From Colletes latitarsis (lineage: Eukaryota; Arthropoda; Insecta; Hymenoptera; Colletidae), in assembly GCF_051014445.1 (NCBI RefSeq), contig NW_027488368.1, positions 6,386,001-6,450,000 of the forward strand: DNA of 64,000 bases, in the 5' to 3' direction. The position numbers were made by a program, and so were the translations under genes. The first letter of the stretch is position 1; the number at the start of each line of letters is the position of its first letter. Positions 26,406-39,602 of the stretch are shown here, one piece after another. The notes under the pieces are model-generated. The model saw only the letters and a list, made by a program, of their open reading frames with translations, was not told the DNA's origin and did no database searches.

Positions 26406-28146
26406 CAGATCTTGGCCTTTTTCTGGTTTGGATCACGTACTAATGTGGTACCACACCGAAACAGTCAATTAAACCTGGTTGCGACTAATATTTTAGAGGA
26501 TAACGCCGGTTATGTCTGGGTTAGTTCTGGGATGTGCCCTCATCAAGCTCGTACCTTCGCATTTTTCGCATACTTGTTGGCCAGATCCAGCGCTTTTTCT
26601 GATTTGGATCCCGTAGTAATGTGGTTCCACACCGAAGCAGTCAATTAAACCTGGTTGCGATTAATGTTTTCGTGGATAACGCCTGTTATGTCTGGGTTAG
26701 GTCTGGTATATGCCCTCATCTGGCTCGTACTTTCGCATTTTTCGCATACCTGTTGCCCAGATCTTGGGCTTTTTCTGGTTTGGATCACGTAGTAATGCGG
26801 TACCACACGGAAACAGTCAATTAAACCTGGTTGCGATTAATATTTCAGAGGATAACGCCGGTTATGTCTCGGTTAGGTCTGGGATTTGCCCTCATCTGGC
26901 TCGTACATTCGTATTTTTCGCATACTTGTTGGCCAGATCCTGGGCTTTTTCTGATTTCGATCACGTAGTAATGTGGTACCACACTGAAACAGTCAATGAA
27001 AGCTGGTTCCGATTAGTATTTTAGAGGATAACGCTGGTTACGTCTGGGTTAGTTCCGGTATTTGCAATCATCTGGCCCATACTTTCGCGTTTTTCGCATG
27101 CTAGTTGGGCAGATCCTGGCCTTTTTCTGGCTTGGACCAAGTAGTAATGCGGTACCGCACCGAAACAGTCAATGAAACCTGGTTGCGATTAATATTTTAG
27201 AGGATAACGCCGGTTATGTCTGGGTTAGGTCTGGTATTTGCCCTCGTTTGTCTCGTACTTTCGCATTTTTCGCATACTTGTTGGCCAGATCCTGGCCTTT
27301 TTCCGGTCTGTATCACGTAGTAATGCGGTACCACACCGAAACAGTTAATTAAACCTGGTTGCGATTAATATTTTAGAGGATAACGCCGGTTATGTCTCGG
27401 CTAGGTCGGCGATTTGCACACATCTGGCTCGTACTTTCGCATTTCTCGCATACTTGTTGGCCAGACCCTGGCCTTTTTCTGGCTTGGACCAAATAGTAAT
27501 GTGGGACCACACTCAAACAGTCAATTAAACCTGGTTGCGATTAATATTTTAGAGGATAACGCCGGTTATGTCTGGGTTATGTCTGGTATTTGCCCTCATC
27601 TGGCTCGTACTTTCGCATTTTTCGCATACTTGTTGGCCAGATCCTGGCCTTTTTCTGGCTTGGACCAAGTAGTAATGCGGTACCGCACCGAAACAGTCAA
27701 TGAAACCTGGTTGCGATTAATATTTTAGAGGATAACGCCGGTTATGTCTGGGTTAGGTCTGGTATTTGCCCTCATCTGGCTCGTGCTTTGGCATTTTTCG
27801 CATACTTGTTGGCCAGATCCTGGGTTTTTTCTGGTTTGGATCCCGTACTAATGTGGCTTCGCACCGAAACAGTCAATTAAACCTGGTTGTGATAAATATT
27901 TTAGAGAATAACGCCGGTTATGTCTGGGTTAGGTCTGATATTTGCCCTCATCTGGCTCGTGCTTTCGCATTTTTCGCATACTTGTTGGCCAGATGCTGGG
28001 TTTTTTCTGGTTTGGATCCTGTAATAATGACGTTGCATACCAAAACAGTCAATTAAACCTGGTTTCGATTAATATTTTAGAGGATAACGCTGGTTATGTC
28101 TCGGTTAGGTCTGCGATTTGCCCACATCTGGCTCGTACTTTCGCAT

Positions 28147-29330
28147 TTTTAGCTTACTTGTTGGCCAGATCCTGGCCATTTTCTGGTTTGGATCACGTAG
28201 TAATGCGGTACCACACCGAAACTGTCAATTAAACCTGGTTGCGATTAATATTTTAGAGGATAACGCCGGTTATGTCTGGGTTAGGTCTGGTATTTGCCCT
28301 CATCTGGCTCGTGCTTTGGTATTTTTCACATACTTGTTGGCCAGATGCTGGCCTTTTTCGGGCTTGGACCACGTAGAAATGTGGTACCACACTGTCAATA
28401 AAAGCTGGTTCCGATTAGTATTTTAGAGGATAACGCTGGTTATGTCTGGGTCAGTTCTGGTATTTGCAATCATCTGGCTCATACTTTCTCGTTTTTCGCA
28501 TACTTGTTAGGCAGATCCTGGGTTTTTTCTGGTTTGGATCACGTAGTAATGCAGTACCACACCGAAACAGTCTATTAAAGCTGGTTGCGATTAATATTAT
28601 AGAGGATAACGCCGGTTATGTCTCGGTTAGGTCTGGGATTTGCCTTCATCTGGCTCATACTTTCTCGTTTTTCGCATACTTGTGGGGCAGGTCCTGGGTT
28701 TTTTCTGGTTTGGATCACGTAGTAATGCGGTACCACACCGAAACAGTCTATTAAAGCTGGTTGCGATTAATATTATAGAGGATAACGCCGGTTATGTCTC
28801 GGTTAGGTCTGGGATTTGCCCTCATCTGTCTCGTACTTTCGCATTTTTCGCTTACTTGTTGGCCAGATCCTGGCCTTTTTCTGGCTTGGACCAAGTAGTA
28901 ATGCGGTACTACACCAAAACAGTCAATAAAAGCTGGTTGCGATTAGCATTTTAGAGGATAACGCCGGTTATGTCTGTGTTAGGTCTGGTATTTGCCCTCA
29001 TCTGGCTCGTACTTTCGCATTTTTCGCATACTTGTTGGTCAGATCCTGGCCTTTTTCTGGTTTGGATCACGTAGTAATGCGGTACCACACCGAAACAGTC
29101 TATTAAAGCTGGTTGCGATTAATATTATAGAGGATAACGCCGGTTATGTCTCGGTTAGGTCTGGGATTTGCCTTCATCTGGCTCCTACCTTCGCATTTTT
29201 CGCATACTTGTTGGCAAGATCCTGGGCTTTTACTGGTTTGGATCACGTACTATTGCAGTACCACACCGAAGCAGTCAATTAAACCTGGTTGCGATCAATG
29301 TTTTCGAGGATAACGCCGGTTATGTCTGGG
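28147..29330 (+). repeat. segmental satellite block, copy B
   Basis: This is the partner of 20760-22118, one monomer shorter. Shared rare variants include the missing GAAACA in CACACTGTCAATAAAAGC (near 21003 and 28390) and the TATTATAGAGG monomers. The downstream boundary is a chimeric monomer near 29330 in which GGGTTGGG is followed by TGTTGTATTTGC. Confidence 0.8.
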
Positions 29331-31051
29331 TTGGGTGTTGTATTTGCCCTCATCTGGCTCGTACTTTCGCATTTTTCGCATACTTGTTGGCCAGATCCAT
29401 GGGTTTTTCTGGTTTGGATCACGTAGTAATGTAGTACCACACTGAAACAGTCAATAGAAGCTGGTTGCGATTAATATATTAGAGGATAACGCCGGTTATG
29501 TCTCGGTTAGGTCTGGGATTTGCCCTCATATGGCTCGTAATTTCGCATTTTGCGTATACTGGTTGGCCAGATCTTTGCCTTGTTCTGGCTTGGACCACGT
29601 AGTAATGTGGTACTACAATGAAACAGTCAATTAAACCTGGTTGCGATTAATATTTTAGAGGATAACGCCGGTTATGTCTCGGTTAGGTCTGGGATTTGCC
29701 CTCATATGGATCGTACTTTCGCATTTTTCGCACACTTGTTGGCCACATCCTGGGCTTTCTCTGGTTTGCATCACGTAGTAATGTGGTACCACACTGAAAC
29801 AGTCAATTAAACCTGGTTCCGATTAGTATTTTAGAGGATAACGCCGGTTATGTCTGGGTTAGTTCTGGGATGTGCCCTCATCAAGCTCGTACCTTCGCAT
29901 TTTTCGCATACTTGTTGGCCAGATCCAGCGCTTTTTCTGATTTGGATCCCGTAGTAATGTGGTTCCACACCGAAGCAGTCAATTAAACCTGGTTGCGATT
30001 AATGTTTTCGAGGATAACGCCTGTTATGTCTGGGTTAGGTCTGGCATTTGCAATCATCTGGCACATACTTTCGCGTTTTTCGCATACTTGTAGCCCAGAT
30101 CCAGCGCTGTTACTGATTTGGATCCCGTAGTAATGTGGTTCCACACCGAAACAGTCAATTAAACCTGGTTGAGATTAATATTTTAGAGGATAACGCCGGT
30201 TTTGTCTGGGTTAGGTCTGGTATTTGCCCTCATCTGGCTCGTCCGTTCGCATTTTTCGCTTACTCGTTGGACAGATCCTGGCCTTTTTCTGGTTTGGATC
30301 ACGTAGTAATGCGGTACCACACCGAAACAGTCAATTAAACCTGGTTGCGATTATTACTTTAGAGGATAACGCCGATTATGTCTAGGTTAGGTCTGGGATT
30401 TGCCCTTATCTGGCTCGTACTTCCGCATTTCTCGCATACTTGTTGGCCAGATCCTGGCCTTTATCTGGCTTGGACCATGTAGTAATGTGCTACCACACTG
30501 AAACAGTCAATTAAACCTGGTTGCGATTAATATATTAGAGGATAACGCCGGTTATGTCTCGGTTAGGTCTGGGATTTGCCCTCATATGGCTCGTAATTTC
30601 GCATGTTTCGCATACTTGTTGGCCAGATCTTGGCCTTTTTCTGGTTTGGATCACGGAGTAATGTAGTACCACACTGAAACAGTCGATAGAAGCTGGTTCC
30701 GATTAATATTTTAGAAGATATCGCCGGTTATGTCTTGGTTAGGTCTGGTATTTGCCCTCATCTGGCTCGAACTTTCGCATTTTTCGCATACTTGTTCGCC
30801 AGATCTTGGCCTTTTTCTGGTTTGGATCACGTACTAATGTGGTACCACACCGAAACAGTCAATTAAACCTGGTTGCGACTAATATTTTAGAGGATAACGC
30901 CGGTTATGTCTGGGTTAGTTCTGGGATGTGCCCTCATCAAGCTCGTACCTTCGCATTTTTCGCATACTTGTTGGCCAGATCCAGCGCTTTTTCTGATTTG
31001 GATCCCGTAGTAATGTGGTTCCACACCGAAGCAGTCAATTAAACCTGGTTG

Positions 31052-31910
31052 CGATTAATGTTTTCGAGGATAACGCCTGTTATGTCTGGGTTAGGTCTGG
31101 CATTTGCAATCATCTGGCACATACTTTCGCGTTTTTCGCATACTTGTAGCCCAGATCCAGCGCTGTTACTGATTTGGATCCCGTAGTAATGTGGTTCCAC
31201 ACCGAAACAGTCAATTAAACCTGGTTGAGATTAATATTTTAGAGGATAACGCCGGTTTTGTCTGGGTTAGGTCTGGTATTTGCCCTCATCTGGCTCGTAC
31301 TTTCGCATTTTTCGCATACCTGTTGGCCAGATCTTGGGCTTTTTCTGGTTTGGATCACGTAGTAATGCGGTACCACACGGAAACAGTCAATTAAACCTGG
31401 TTGCGATTAATATTTTAGAGGATAACGCCGGTTATGTCTCGGTTAGGTCTGGGATTTGCCCTCATCTGACTCGTACTTTCGCATTTTTCGCATACTTGTT
31501 GGCCAGATCTTGGGCTTTTTCTGGTTTGGATCACGTAGTAATGTGGTTCCACACCGAAACAGTCAATTAAGCCTCGTTTCGATTAATATTTTGGAGGATA
31601 ACGCTGGTTATGTTTGGGTTAGATCTGGTATTTGCAATCATCTGGCACATACTTTCGGTTTTTTCGCATACTTGTTGGCCAGATCCTGGGATATTTCTGG
31701 TTTGGATCACGTAGTAATGCCGTACCACACAGAAACAGTCAATAAAAGCTGGTTCCGATTAGTATTTTAGAGGATAACGCTGGTTATGTCTGGGTCAGTT
31801 CTGGTATTTGCAATCATCTGGCTCATACTTTCGCGTTTTTCGCATACTGGTTGGCCAGATCCTGCGTTTTTTCTTGTTTGAATCTCGTAGTAATGTGGTT
31901 CCACACAGAT
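31052..31910 (+). repeat. duplicated satellite block ending in a 121-bp truncated monomer, copy A
   Basis: This block matches 36571-37429 at an offset of 5519 bp (31191 with 36710, 31280 with 36799, 31808 with 37327). It ends in a monomer that lacks 55 bp. CCACACAGA runs straight into TCTCGGTTAGG at about 31901-31920, which leaves a unit of 121 bp. The same junction recurs at about 32202. The early part also matches a block starting near 29998. Confidence 0.85.
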
Positions 31911-32445
31911 CTCGGTTAGGTCTGGGATTTGCCCTCATCTGGCTCGTACTTTCGCATTTTTCGTATACTTGTTGGCCAGATCCTGGCGTTTTTCTGGTTT
32001 GGATCACGCAGTGATGTGGTACCACACGGAAACAGTCAATAAAAGCTGGTTCCGATTAGCATTTTAGATGATAACGCTGGTTATGTCTGGGTCAGTTCTG
32101 GTATTTGCAATCATCTGGCTCATACTTTCGCGTTTTTCGCATACTGGTTGGCCAGATCCTGCGTTTTTTCTTGTTTCAATCCCGTAGTAATGTGGTTCCA
32201 CACAGATCTCGGTTAGGTCTGGGATTTGCCCTCATCTGGCTCGTACTTTCGCATTTTTCGCATACTTGTTGGCCAGATGCTCGCCTTTTTCTGGTTTGGA
32301 TCACGTAGTAATGCGGTACCACGCCGAAACAGTCAATTAAACCTGGTTGCGATTAATATTTTAGAGGATAACGCCTGTTATGTCTCGGTCAGGTCTGGGA
32401 TTTGCCCTTACCTGGCTCATACATTCGCATTTTTCGCATACTTGT

Positions 32446-35198
32446 TGGCCAGATCCTGGGCTTTTTCTGGTTTGGATCCCGTAGTAATGTGGTTCCACAC
32501 CGAAACAGTCAATAAAAGCTGGTTGCGATTAGTATTTTAGAGAATAACGCTGGTTATGTCTGCGTTAGTTCTGGTATTTGCAATCATCTCGCTCATACTT
32601 TCGCGTTTTTCGCATAGTTGTTGGCCAGATCCAGCGTTTTTTCTGGATTGGATCCCGTAGTAATGTGACTCCACACCGAAACAGTCAATTAAACCTGGTT
32701 GCGATTAATATTTTAGAGGATAACGCCGGTTATGTCTCGGTCAGGTCTGGGATTTGCCCTTATCTGGCTCATACTTTCGCATTTTTCGCATACTTGTTGG
32801 CCAGATGCTCGCCTTTATCTGGTTTGGATCACGTAGTAATGCGGTACCACACCGAAACAGTCAATTAAACCTGGTTGCGATTAATATTTTAGAGGATAAC
32901 GCCGGTTATGTCTCGGTCAGGTCTGGGATTTGCCCTCATCTGGCTCGTACTTTCGCATTTTTCGCATACTTGTAGCCAGATCCTGGGCTTTTTCTGGTTT
33001 GGATCACGTAGTAATGTGGTACCACACTGACACAGTCAATTAAATCTGGTTGCGATTAATATTTTGGAAGATAACGCTGGTTATGTCTTGGTTAGCACTG
33101 GGATTTGCCCTCATCTGGCTCGTACTTTCGCATTTTTCGCATACTGGTTGGCCAGATCTTGGCCTTTTTCTGGTTTGGATCCCGTAGTAATGTGGTTCCA
33201 CACCGAACAGTCAATAAAAGCTGGTTCCGATTAGTATTTTAGAGGTTAACGCCGGTTATGTTTCGGTCAGGTCTCGGATTTGCCGTCATCTGGCTCGTAC
33301 TTCCGCGTTTTTCGCATACTTGTTGGCCAGGTCCTGGGTTTTTTTCTGGTTTGGATCTCGTAGTAATTAGGTTCCACACCGAAACAGTCAATGAAACCTG
33401 GTTGCGATTAATATTTTAGAGGATAACGCCGGTTATGTCTGGGTTAGGTCTGGTATTTGCCCTCATCTGGCTCGTACTTTCGCATTTTTCGCATACTTGT
33501 TGGCCATATCCTGGCGTTTTTCTGGTTTGCATCCCGTAGAAATGTGGTACCACACAGAAACAGTCAATAAAAGCTGGTTCCGATTAGCATTTCAGACGAT
33601 AACCCTGATTATGTCTGGGTTAGTTCTGGGATTTGCAATCATCTGGCTCATACCTTCGCGTTTTTCGCATACTTGCTGGCCAGATCCTGCGTTTTTTCTG
33701 GATTGGATCCCGTAGTAATGTGGTTCCACACCGAAACAGTCAAATAAAGCTGGTTTCGATTAATATTTTGGAGGATAACGCTGGTTATGTTTGGGTTAGA
33801 TCTGGTATTTGCAATCATCTGGCACATACTTTCGCTTTTTTCGCATACTTGTTGGCCAGATCCTGGGATATTTCTGGTTTGGATCACGTAGTAATGTGGT
33901 ACCACACTGAAACAGTCAATAAAAGCTGGTTCCGATTAGTATTTTAGAGAATAACGCTGGTTATGTCAGGGTTAGTTCTGGTAATTACCCTCATCTGGCA
34001 CGTACTTTCGCATTTTTCGCATACTTGTTGGCCAGATCCTGAGCTTTTTCTGGTTTATATCACGTAGTAATGTGGAACCACACTGAAACAGTCAATAAAA
34101 GCTTGTTCCGTTTAGTATTTTAGAGGATAACGCTGGTTATGACTGGGTTAGTTATGGTATTTGCAATCATCTGGCTCATACTTTCGCGTTTCTCGCATAC
34201 TTGCTGGCCAGATCCTGCGTTTTTTCTGAATTGGATCACGTAGTAATGTGGTTCCACACAGCAACAGTCAATTAAACCCGGTTCCGATTAATATTTTAGA
34301 GGATAACGCCGGTTATGTCTCGGTTAGGTCTGGGATTTGCCCTCATCTGGCTCGTACTTTCGCGTTTTTCGCATAGTTGTTGGCCAGATCCAGCATTTTT
34401 TCTGGATTGGATCCCGTAGAAATGTGGTACCACACAGAAACAGTCAATAAAAGCTGGTTCCGATTAGCATTTCAGACGATAACCCTGATTATGTCTGGGT
34501 TAGTTATGGTATTTGCAATCATCTGGCTCATACTTTCGCGTTTCTCGCATACTTGCTGGCCAGATCCTGCGTTTCTACTGGTTTGGATCCCGTCGTAATG
34601 TGGTTCCTCACCGAAACAGTCAATTAAACCTGGTTGAGATTAATATTTCAGAGGATAACGCCGGTTTTGTCTGGGTTAGCTCAGGTATTTGCCCTCATCT
34701 GGCTCGTAATTTCGCATTTTTCGCATACTTGTTGGCCAGATCCTGAGCTTTTTCTGGTTTATATCACGTAGTAATGTGGAACCACACTGAAACAGTCAAT
34801 AAAAGCTTGTTCCGTTTAGTATTTTAGAGGATAACGCTGGTTATGACTGGGTTAGTTATGGTATTTGCAATCATCTGGCTCATACTTTCGCGTTTTTCGC
34901 ATACTTGTTGGCCAGATCCTGGCCTCTTTCTGGTTTGGATCCCGTAGTAATGTGGCTTCACACCGAAACAGTCAATTAAACCTGGTTGCGATTAATATTT
35001 TAGAGGATAACGCCGGTTATGTCTGGGTTAGGTCTGGTAATTACCCTTATCTGGCACGTACTTTCGCATTTTTCGCATACTTGTTGGCCAGATCTTGGCC
35101 TTTTTCTGGTGTGGATCACGTAGTATTGCGGTACCACACCGAAACAGTCAATTAAACCTGGTTGCGATTAATATTTTAGAGGATAATGCCGGTTATGT
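32446..35198 (+). repeat. long duplicated satellite block, copy A
   Basis: This block matches 39603-41827. The offset is 7157 bp up to about 33983 (32578 with 39735, 32754 with 39911, 33497 with 40654) and 6629 bp after about 34500 (34513 with 41142, 34865 with 41494). The 528-bp change equals three monomers. Shared private variants include GATCCTGCGTTTTTTCTGG, the one-base-shorter CACACCGAACAGTC near 33203 and 40363, and TATGACTGGGTTAG. Confidence 0.85.
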
Positions 35199-36570
35199 CT
35201 CGGTTTGGTCTGGGATTTTCCCTCATCTGGCTCGTACTTTCGCATTTTTCGCATACTGGTTGGCCAGATCTTGGCCTTTTTCTGGTTTGGATCACGTAGT
35301 AATGTGGTATCACACTGAAACAGTCTATAGAAGCTGGTTCCGATTAGTATTTTAGAGGATAACTCTGTATGTCTGGGTTAGTTCTGGTATTTGCCCTCAT
35401 CTGGCTCGTACTTTCGCGTTTTTCGCATACTTGTTGGCCAGATCCTGGGCTTTTTCTGGTTTGGATCACGTAGTTATGTGGTACCACACTGAAACAGTCA
35501 ATAAAAGCTGGTTGCGATTAGTATTTTAGAGGATAACGCTGGTTATGTCTGGGTTAGTTATGGTATTTGCAATCATCTGGCTCATACTTTCGCATTTTTC
35601 GCATACTTGTTGGCCAGATCCTGGGCTTTTTCTGGTTTGGATCACGTAGTAATGTGGTACCACACTGAAACTGTCAATTAAACCTGGTTCCGATTAGTAT
35701 TTTAGAGGATAACGCCGGTTTTGTCTGGGTTAGGTCTAGTATTTGCCCTCATCTGGCTCGTACTTTCGCATGTTTCGCATACTTGTTGGCCAGATCTTGG
35801 CCTTTTTCTGGTTTGGATCACGGAGTAATGTAGTACCACACTGAAACAGTCGATAGAAGCTGGTTCCGATTAATATTTTAGAAGATATCGCCGGTTATGT
35901 CTTGGTTAGGTCTGGTATTTGCCCTCATCTGGCTCGAACTTTCGCATTTTTCGCATACTTGTTCGCCAGATCTTGGCCTTTTTCTGGTTTGGATCACGTA
36001 CTAATGTGGTACCACACCGAAACAGTCAATTAAACCTGGTTGCGACTAATATTTTAGAGGATAACGCCGGTTATGTCTGGGTTAGTTCTGGGATGTGCCC
36101 TCATCAAGCTCGTACCTTCGCATTTTTCGCATACTTGTTGGCCAGATCCTGGCCTTTTTCTGGCTTGGACCAAGTAGTAATGCGGTACCGCACCGAAACA
36201 GTCAATGAAACCTGCTTGCGATTAATATTTTAGAGGATAACGCCGGTTATGTCTGGGTTAGGTCTGGTATTTGCCCTCACCTGGCTCGTGCTTTGGCATT
36301 TTTCGCATACTTGTTGGCCAGATCCTGGGTTTTTTCTGGTTTGGATCCCGTACTAATGTGGCTTCGCACCGAAACAGTCAATTAAACCTGGTTGTGATAA
36401 ATATTTTAGAGAATAACGCCGGTTATGTCTGGGTTAGGTCTGATATTTGCCCTCATCTGGCTCGTGCTTTCGCATTTTTCGCATACTTGTTGGCCAGATG
36501 CTGGGTTTTTTCTGGTTTGGATCCTGTAATAATGACGTTGCATACCAAAACAGTCAATTAAACCTGGTTT

Positions 36571-37429
36571 CGATTAATGTTTTCGAGGATAACGCCTGTT
36601 ATGTCTGGGTTAGGTCTGGCATTTGCAATCATCTGTCACATACTTTCGCGTTTTTCGCATACTTGTTGCCCAGATCCAGCGCTGTTACTGATTTGGATCC
36701 CGTAGTAATGTGGTTCCACACCGAAACAGTCAATTAAACCTGGTTGAGATTAATATTTTAGAGGATAACGCCGGTTTTGTCTGGGTTAGGTCTGGTATTT
36801 GCCCTCATCTGGCTCGTACTTTCGCATTTTTCGCATACCTGTTGGCCAGATCTTGGGCTTTTTCTGGTTTGGATCACGTAGTAATGCGGTACCACACGGA
36901 AACAGTCAATTAAACCTGGTTGCGATTAATATTTTAGAGGATAACGCCGGTTATGTCTCGGTTAGGTCTGGGATTTGCCCTCATCTGACTCGTACTTTCG
37001 CATTTTTCGCATACTTGTTGGCCAGATCTTGGGCTTTTTCTGGTTTGGATCACGTAGTAATGTGGTTCCACACCGAAACAGTCAATTAAGCCTCGTTTCG
37101 ATTAATATTTTGGAGGATAACGCTGGTTATGTTTGGGTTAGATCTGGTATTTGCAATCATCTGGCCCATACTTTCGCTTTTTTCGCATACTTGTTGGCCA
37201 GATCCTGGGATATTTCTGGTTTGGATCACGTAGTAATGCCGTACCACACAGAAACAGTCAATAAAAGCTGGTTCCGATTAGTATTTTAGAGGATAACGCT
37301 GGTTATGTCTGGGTCAGTTCTGGTATTTGCAATCATCTGGCTCATACTTTCGCGTTTTTCGCATACTGGTTGGCCAGATCCCGCGTTTTTTCTTGTTTGA
37401 ATCTCGTAGTAATGTGGTTCCACACAGAT
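36571..37429 (+). repeat. duplicated satellite block with truncated monomer, copy B
   Basis: This is the partner of 31052-31910. It carries the same 55-bp deletion junction at about 37421. After it the offset to the left copy changes from 5519 to 5222 bp. The difference is 297 bp, one truncated plus one full monomer (121 + 176), so this copy has the truncated unit once where the left copy has it twice. Confidence 0.85.
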
Positions 37430-39602
37430 CTCGGTTAGGTCTGGGATTTGCCCTCATCTGGCTCGTACTTTCGCATTTTTCGCATACTTGTTGGCCAGAT
37501 GCTCGCCTTTTTCTGGTTTGGATCACGTAGTAATGCGGTACCACGCCGAAACAGTCAATTAAACCTGGTTGCGATTAATATTTTAGAGGATAACGCCGGT
37601 TATGTCTCGGTCAGGTCTGGGATTTGCCCTTACCTGGCTCATACATTCGCGTTTTTCGCATAGTTGTTGGCCAGATCCAGCGTTTTTTCTGGATTGCATC
37701 GCGTAGTAATGCGGTACCACACCGAAACAGTCAATTAAACCTGGTTGCGATTAATATTTTGGAGGATAACGCCGGTTATGTCTTGGTTAGCACTGGGATT
37801 TGCCCCCATCTGGCTCGTACTTTCGCATTTTTCGCATACTTGTTGGCCAGATCCTGGCTTTTTTCTGGCTTTTACCACGTAGTAATGTGGTACTACACTG
37901 AAACAGTCAATTAAACGTGCCTGCGATTAATATTTTAGAGGATAACGCCGGTTATATCTCGGTTAGGTCTGGGATTTGCCCTCATCTGGCTCGTACTTTC
38001 GTATTTCCTGCATACTCGTTGGCCAGATCCTGGCCTTTTTCTGGTTTGGATCACGTAGTGATGTGGTACCACACGGAAACAGTCAATAAAAGCTGGTTCC
38101 GATTAGCATTTTAGATGATAACGCTGGTTATGTCTGGGTCAGTTCTGGTATTTGCAATCATCTGGCTCATACTTACGCGTTTTTCGCATACTTGTTGGCC
38201 AGATCCTGCGTTTTTTCTGGTTTGGATATCGTAGTAATGTGGTTCCACACCGAAACAGTCAATTAAACCTGGTTGCGATTAATATTTTACAGGATAACGC
38301 CGGTTATGTCTGTGTTAGGTCTGGTATTTTCCCTCATCTGGCTCGTACTTTCGCATTTTTCGCATACTTGTTGGCCAGATCTTGGCCTTTTTCTGGTTTG
38401 GATCATGTAGTAATACAGTGCCACACCGGAACAGTAAATTAAACTTGGTTGCGATTAATATTTTAGGGGATAACGCCGGTTATGTCTCGGTTAGGTGTTG
38501 TATTTGCCCTCATCTGGCTCGTACTTTCGCATTTTTCGCATACATGTAGCCAGATCCTGGGCTTTTTCTGGTTTGGATCACGTAGTAATGTGGTACCACA
38601 CTGAAACAAACAATTAAACCTGCTTGCGATTCATATTTTAGAGGAAAACGCCGGTTATGTCTTGGTTAGCACTGGGATTTGCCCTCATCTGGCTCGTACT
38701 TTCGCATTTTTCGCATACATGTTGGCCAGATCCTGGCTTTTTTCTGGCTTTTACCACGTAGTAATGTGGTACTACACTGAAACAGTCAATTAAACGTGCC
38801 TGCGATTAATATTTTAGAGGATAACGCCGGTTATGTCTTGGTTAGGTCTGGTATTTGCCCTCATCTGGCTCGTACTTTCGTATTTTTCGCATACTGGTTG
38901 GCCAGATCTTGGCCTTTTTCTGGTTTGGATCACGTAGTAATGTGGTACCACACTGAAACAGTCAATAAAAGCTGGTTGCGATTAGTATTTTAGAGAATAA
39001 CGCTGGTTATGTCTGGGTTAGTTCTGGTATTTGCAATCATCTCGCTCATACTTTCGCGTTTTTCGCATAGTTGTTGGCCAGATCCAGCGTTTTTTCTGGA
39101 TTGGATCCCGTAGTAATGTGACTCCACACCGAAACAGTCAACTAATCCTGGTTGCGATTAATATTTTAGAGGATAACGCCGGTACCGTCCCGGTCAGGTC
39201 TGGGATTTGCCCTTATCTGGCTCGTACATTCGCATTTTTCGCATACTTGTTCGCGAGATCCTGAGGTTTTTCTGGTTTGTGACACGTAGTAATGTGGTAC
39301 CACACTGAAACAGTCAATAAAAGCTTGTTCCGATTAGTATTTTAGAGGATAACGCTAGTTATGGCTGCGTTAGTTATGGTATTTGCAATCATCTGGCTCA
39401 TACTTTCGCGTTTTTCGCATACTTGTTGGCCAGATCCAGCGTTTTTTCTGGATTGGATCCCGTAGTAATGTGACTCCACACCGAAACAGTCAAGTAATCC
39501 TGGTTACGATTAATATTTTAGAGGATAACGCCGGTTATGTCTCGGTCAGGTCTGGGATTTGCCCTTATCTGGCTCGTACTTTCGCATTTTTCGCATACTT
39601 GT

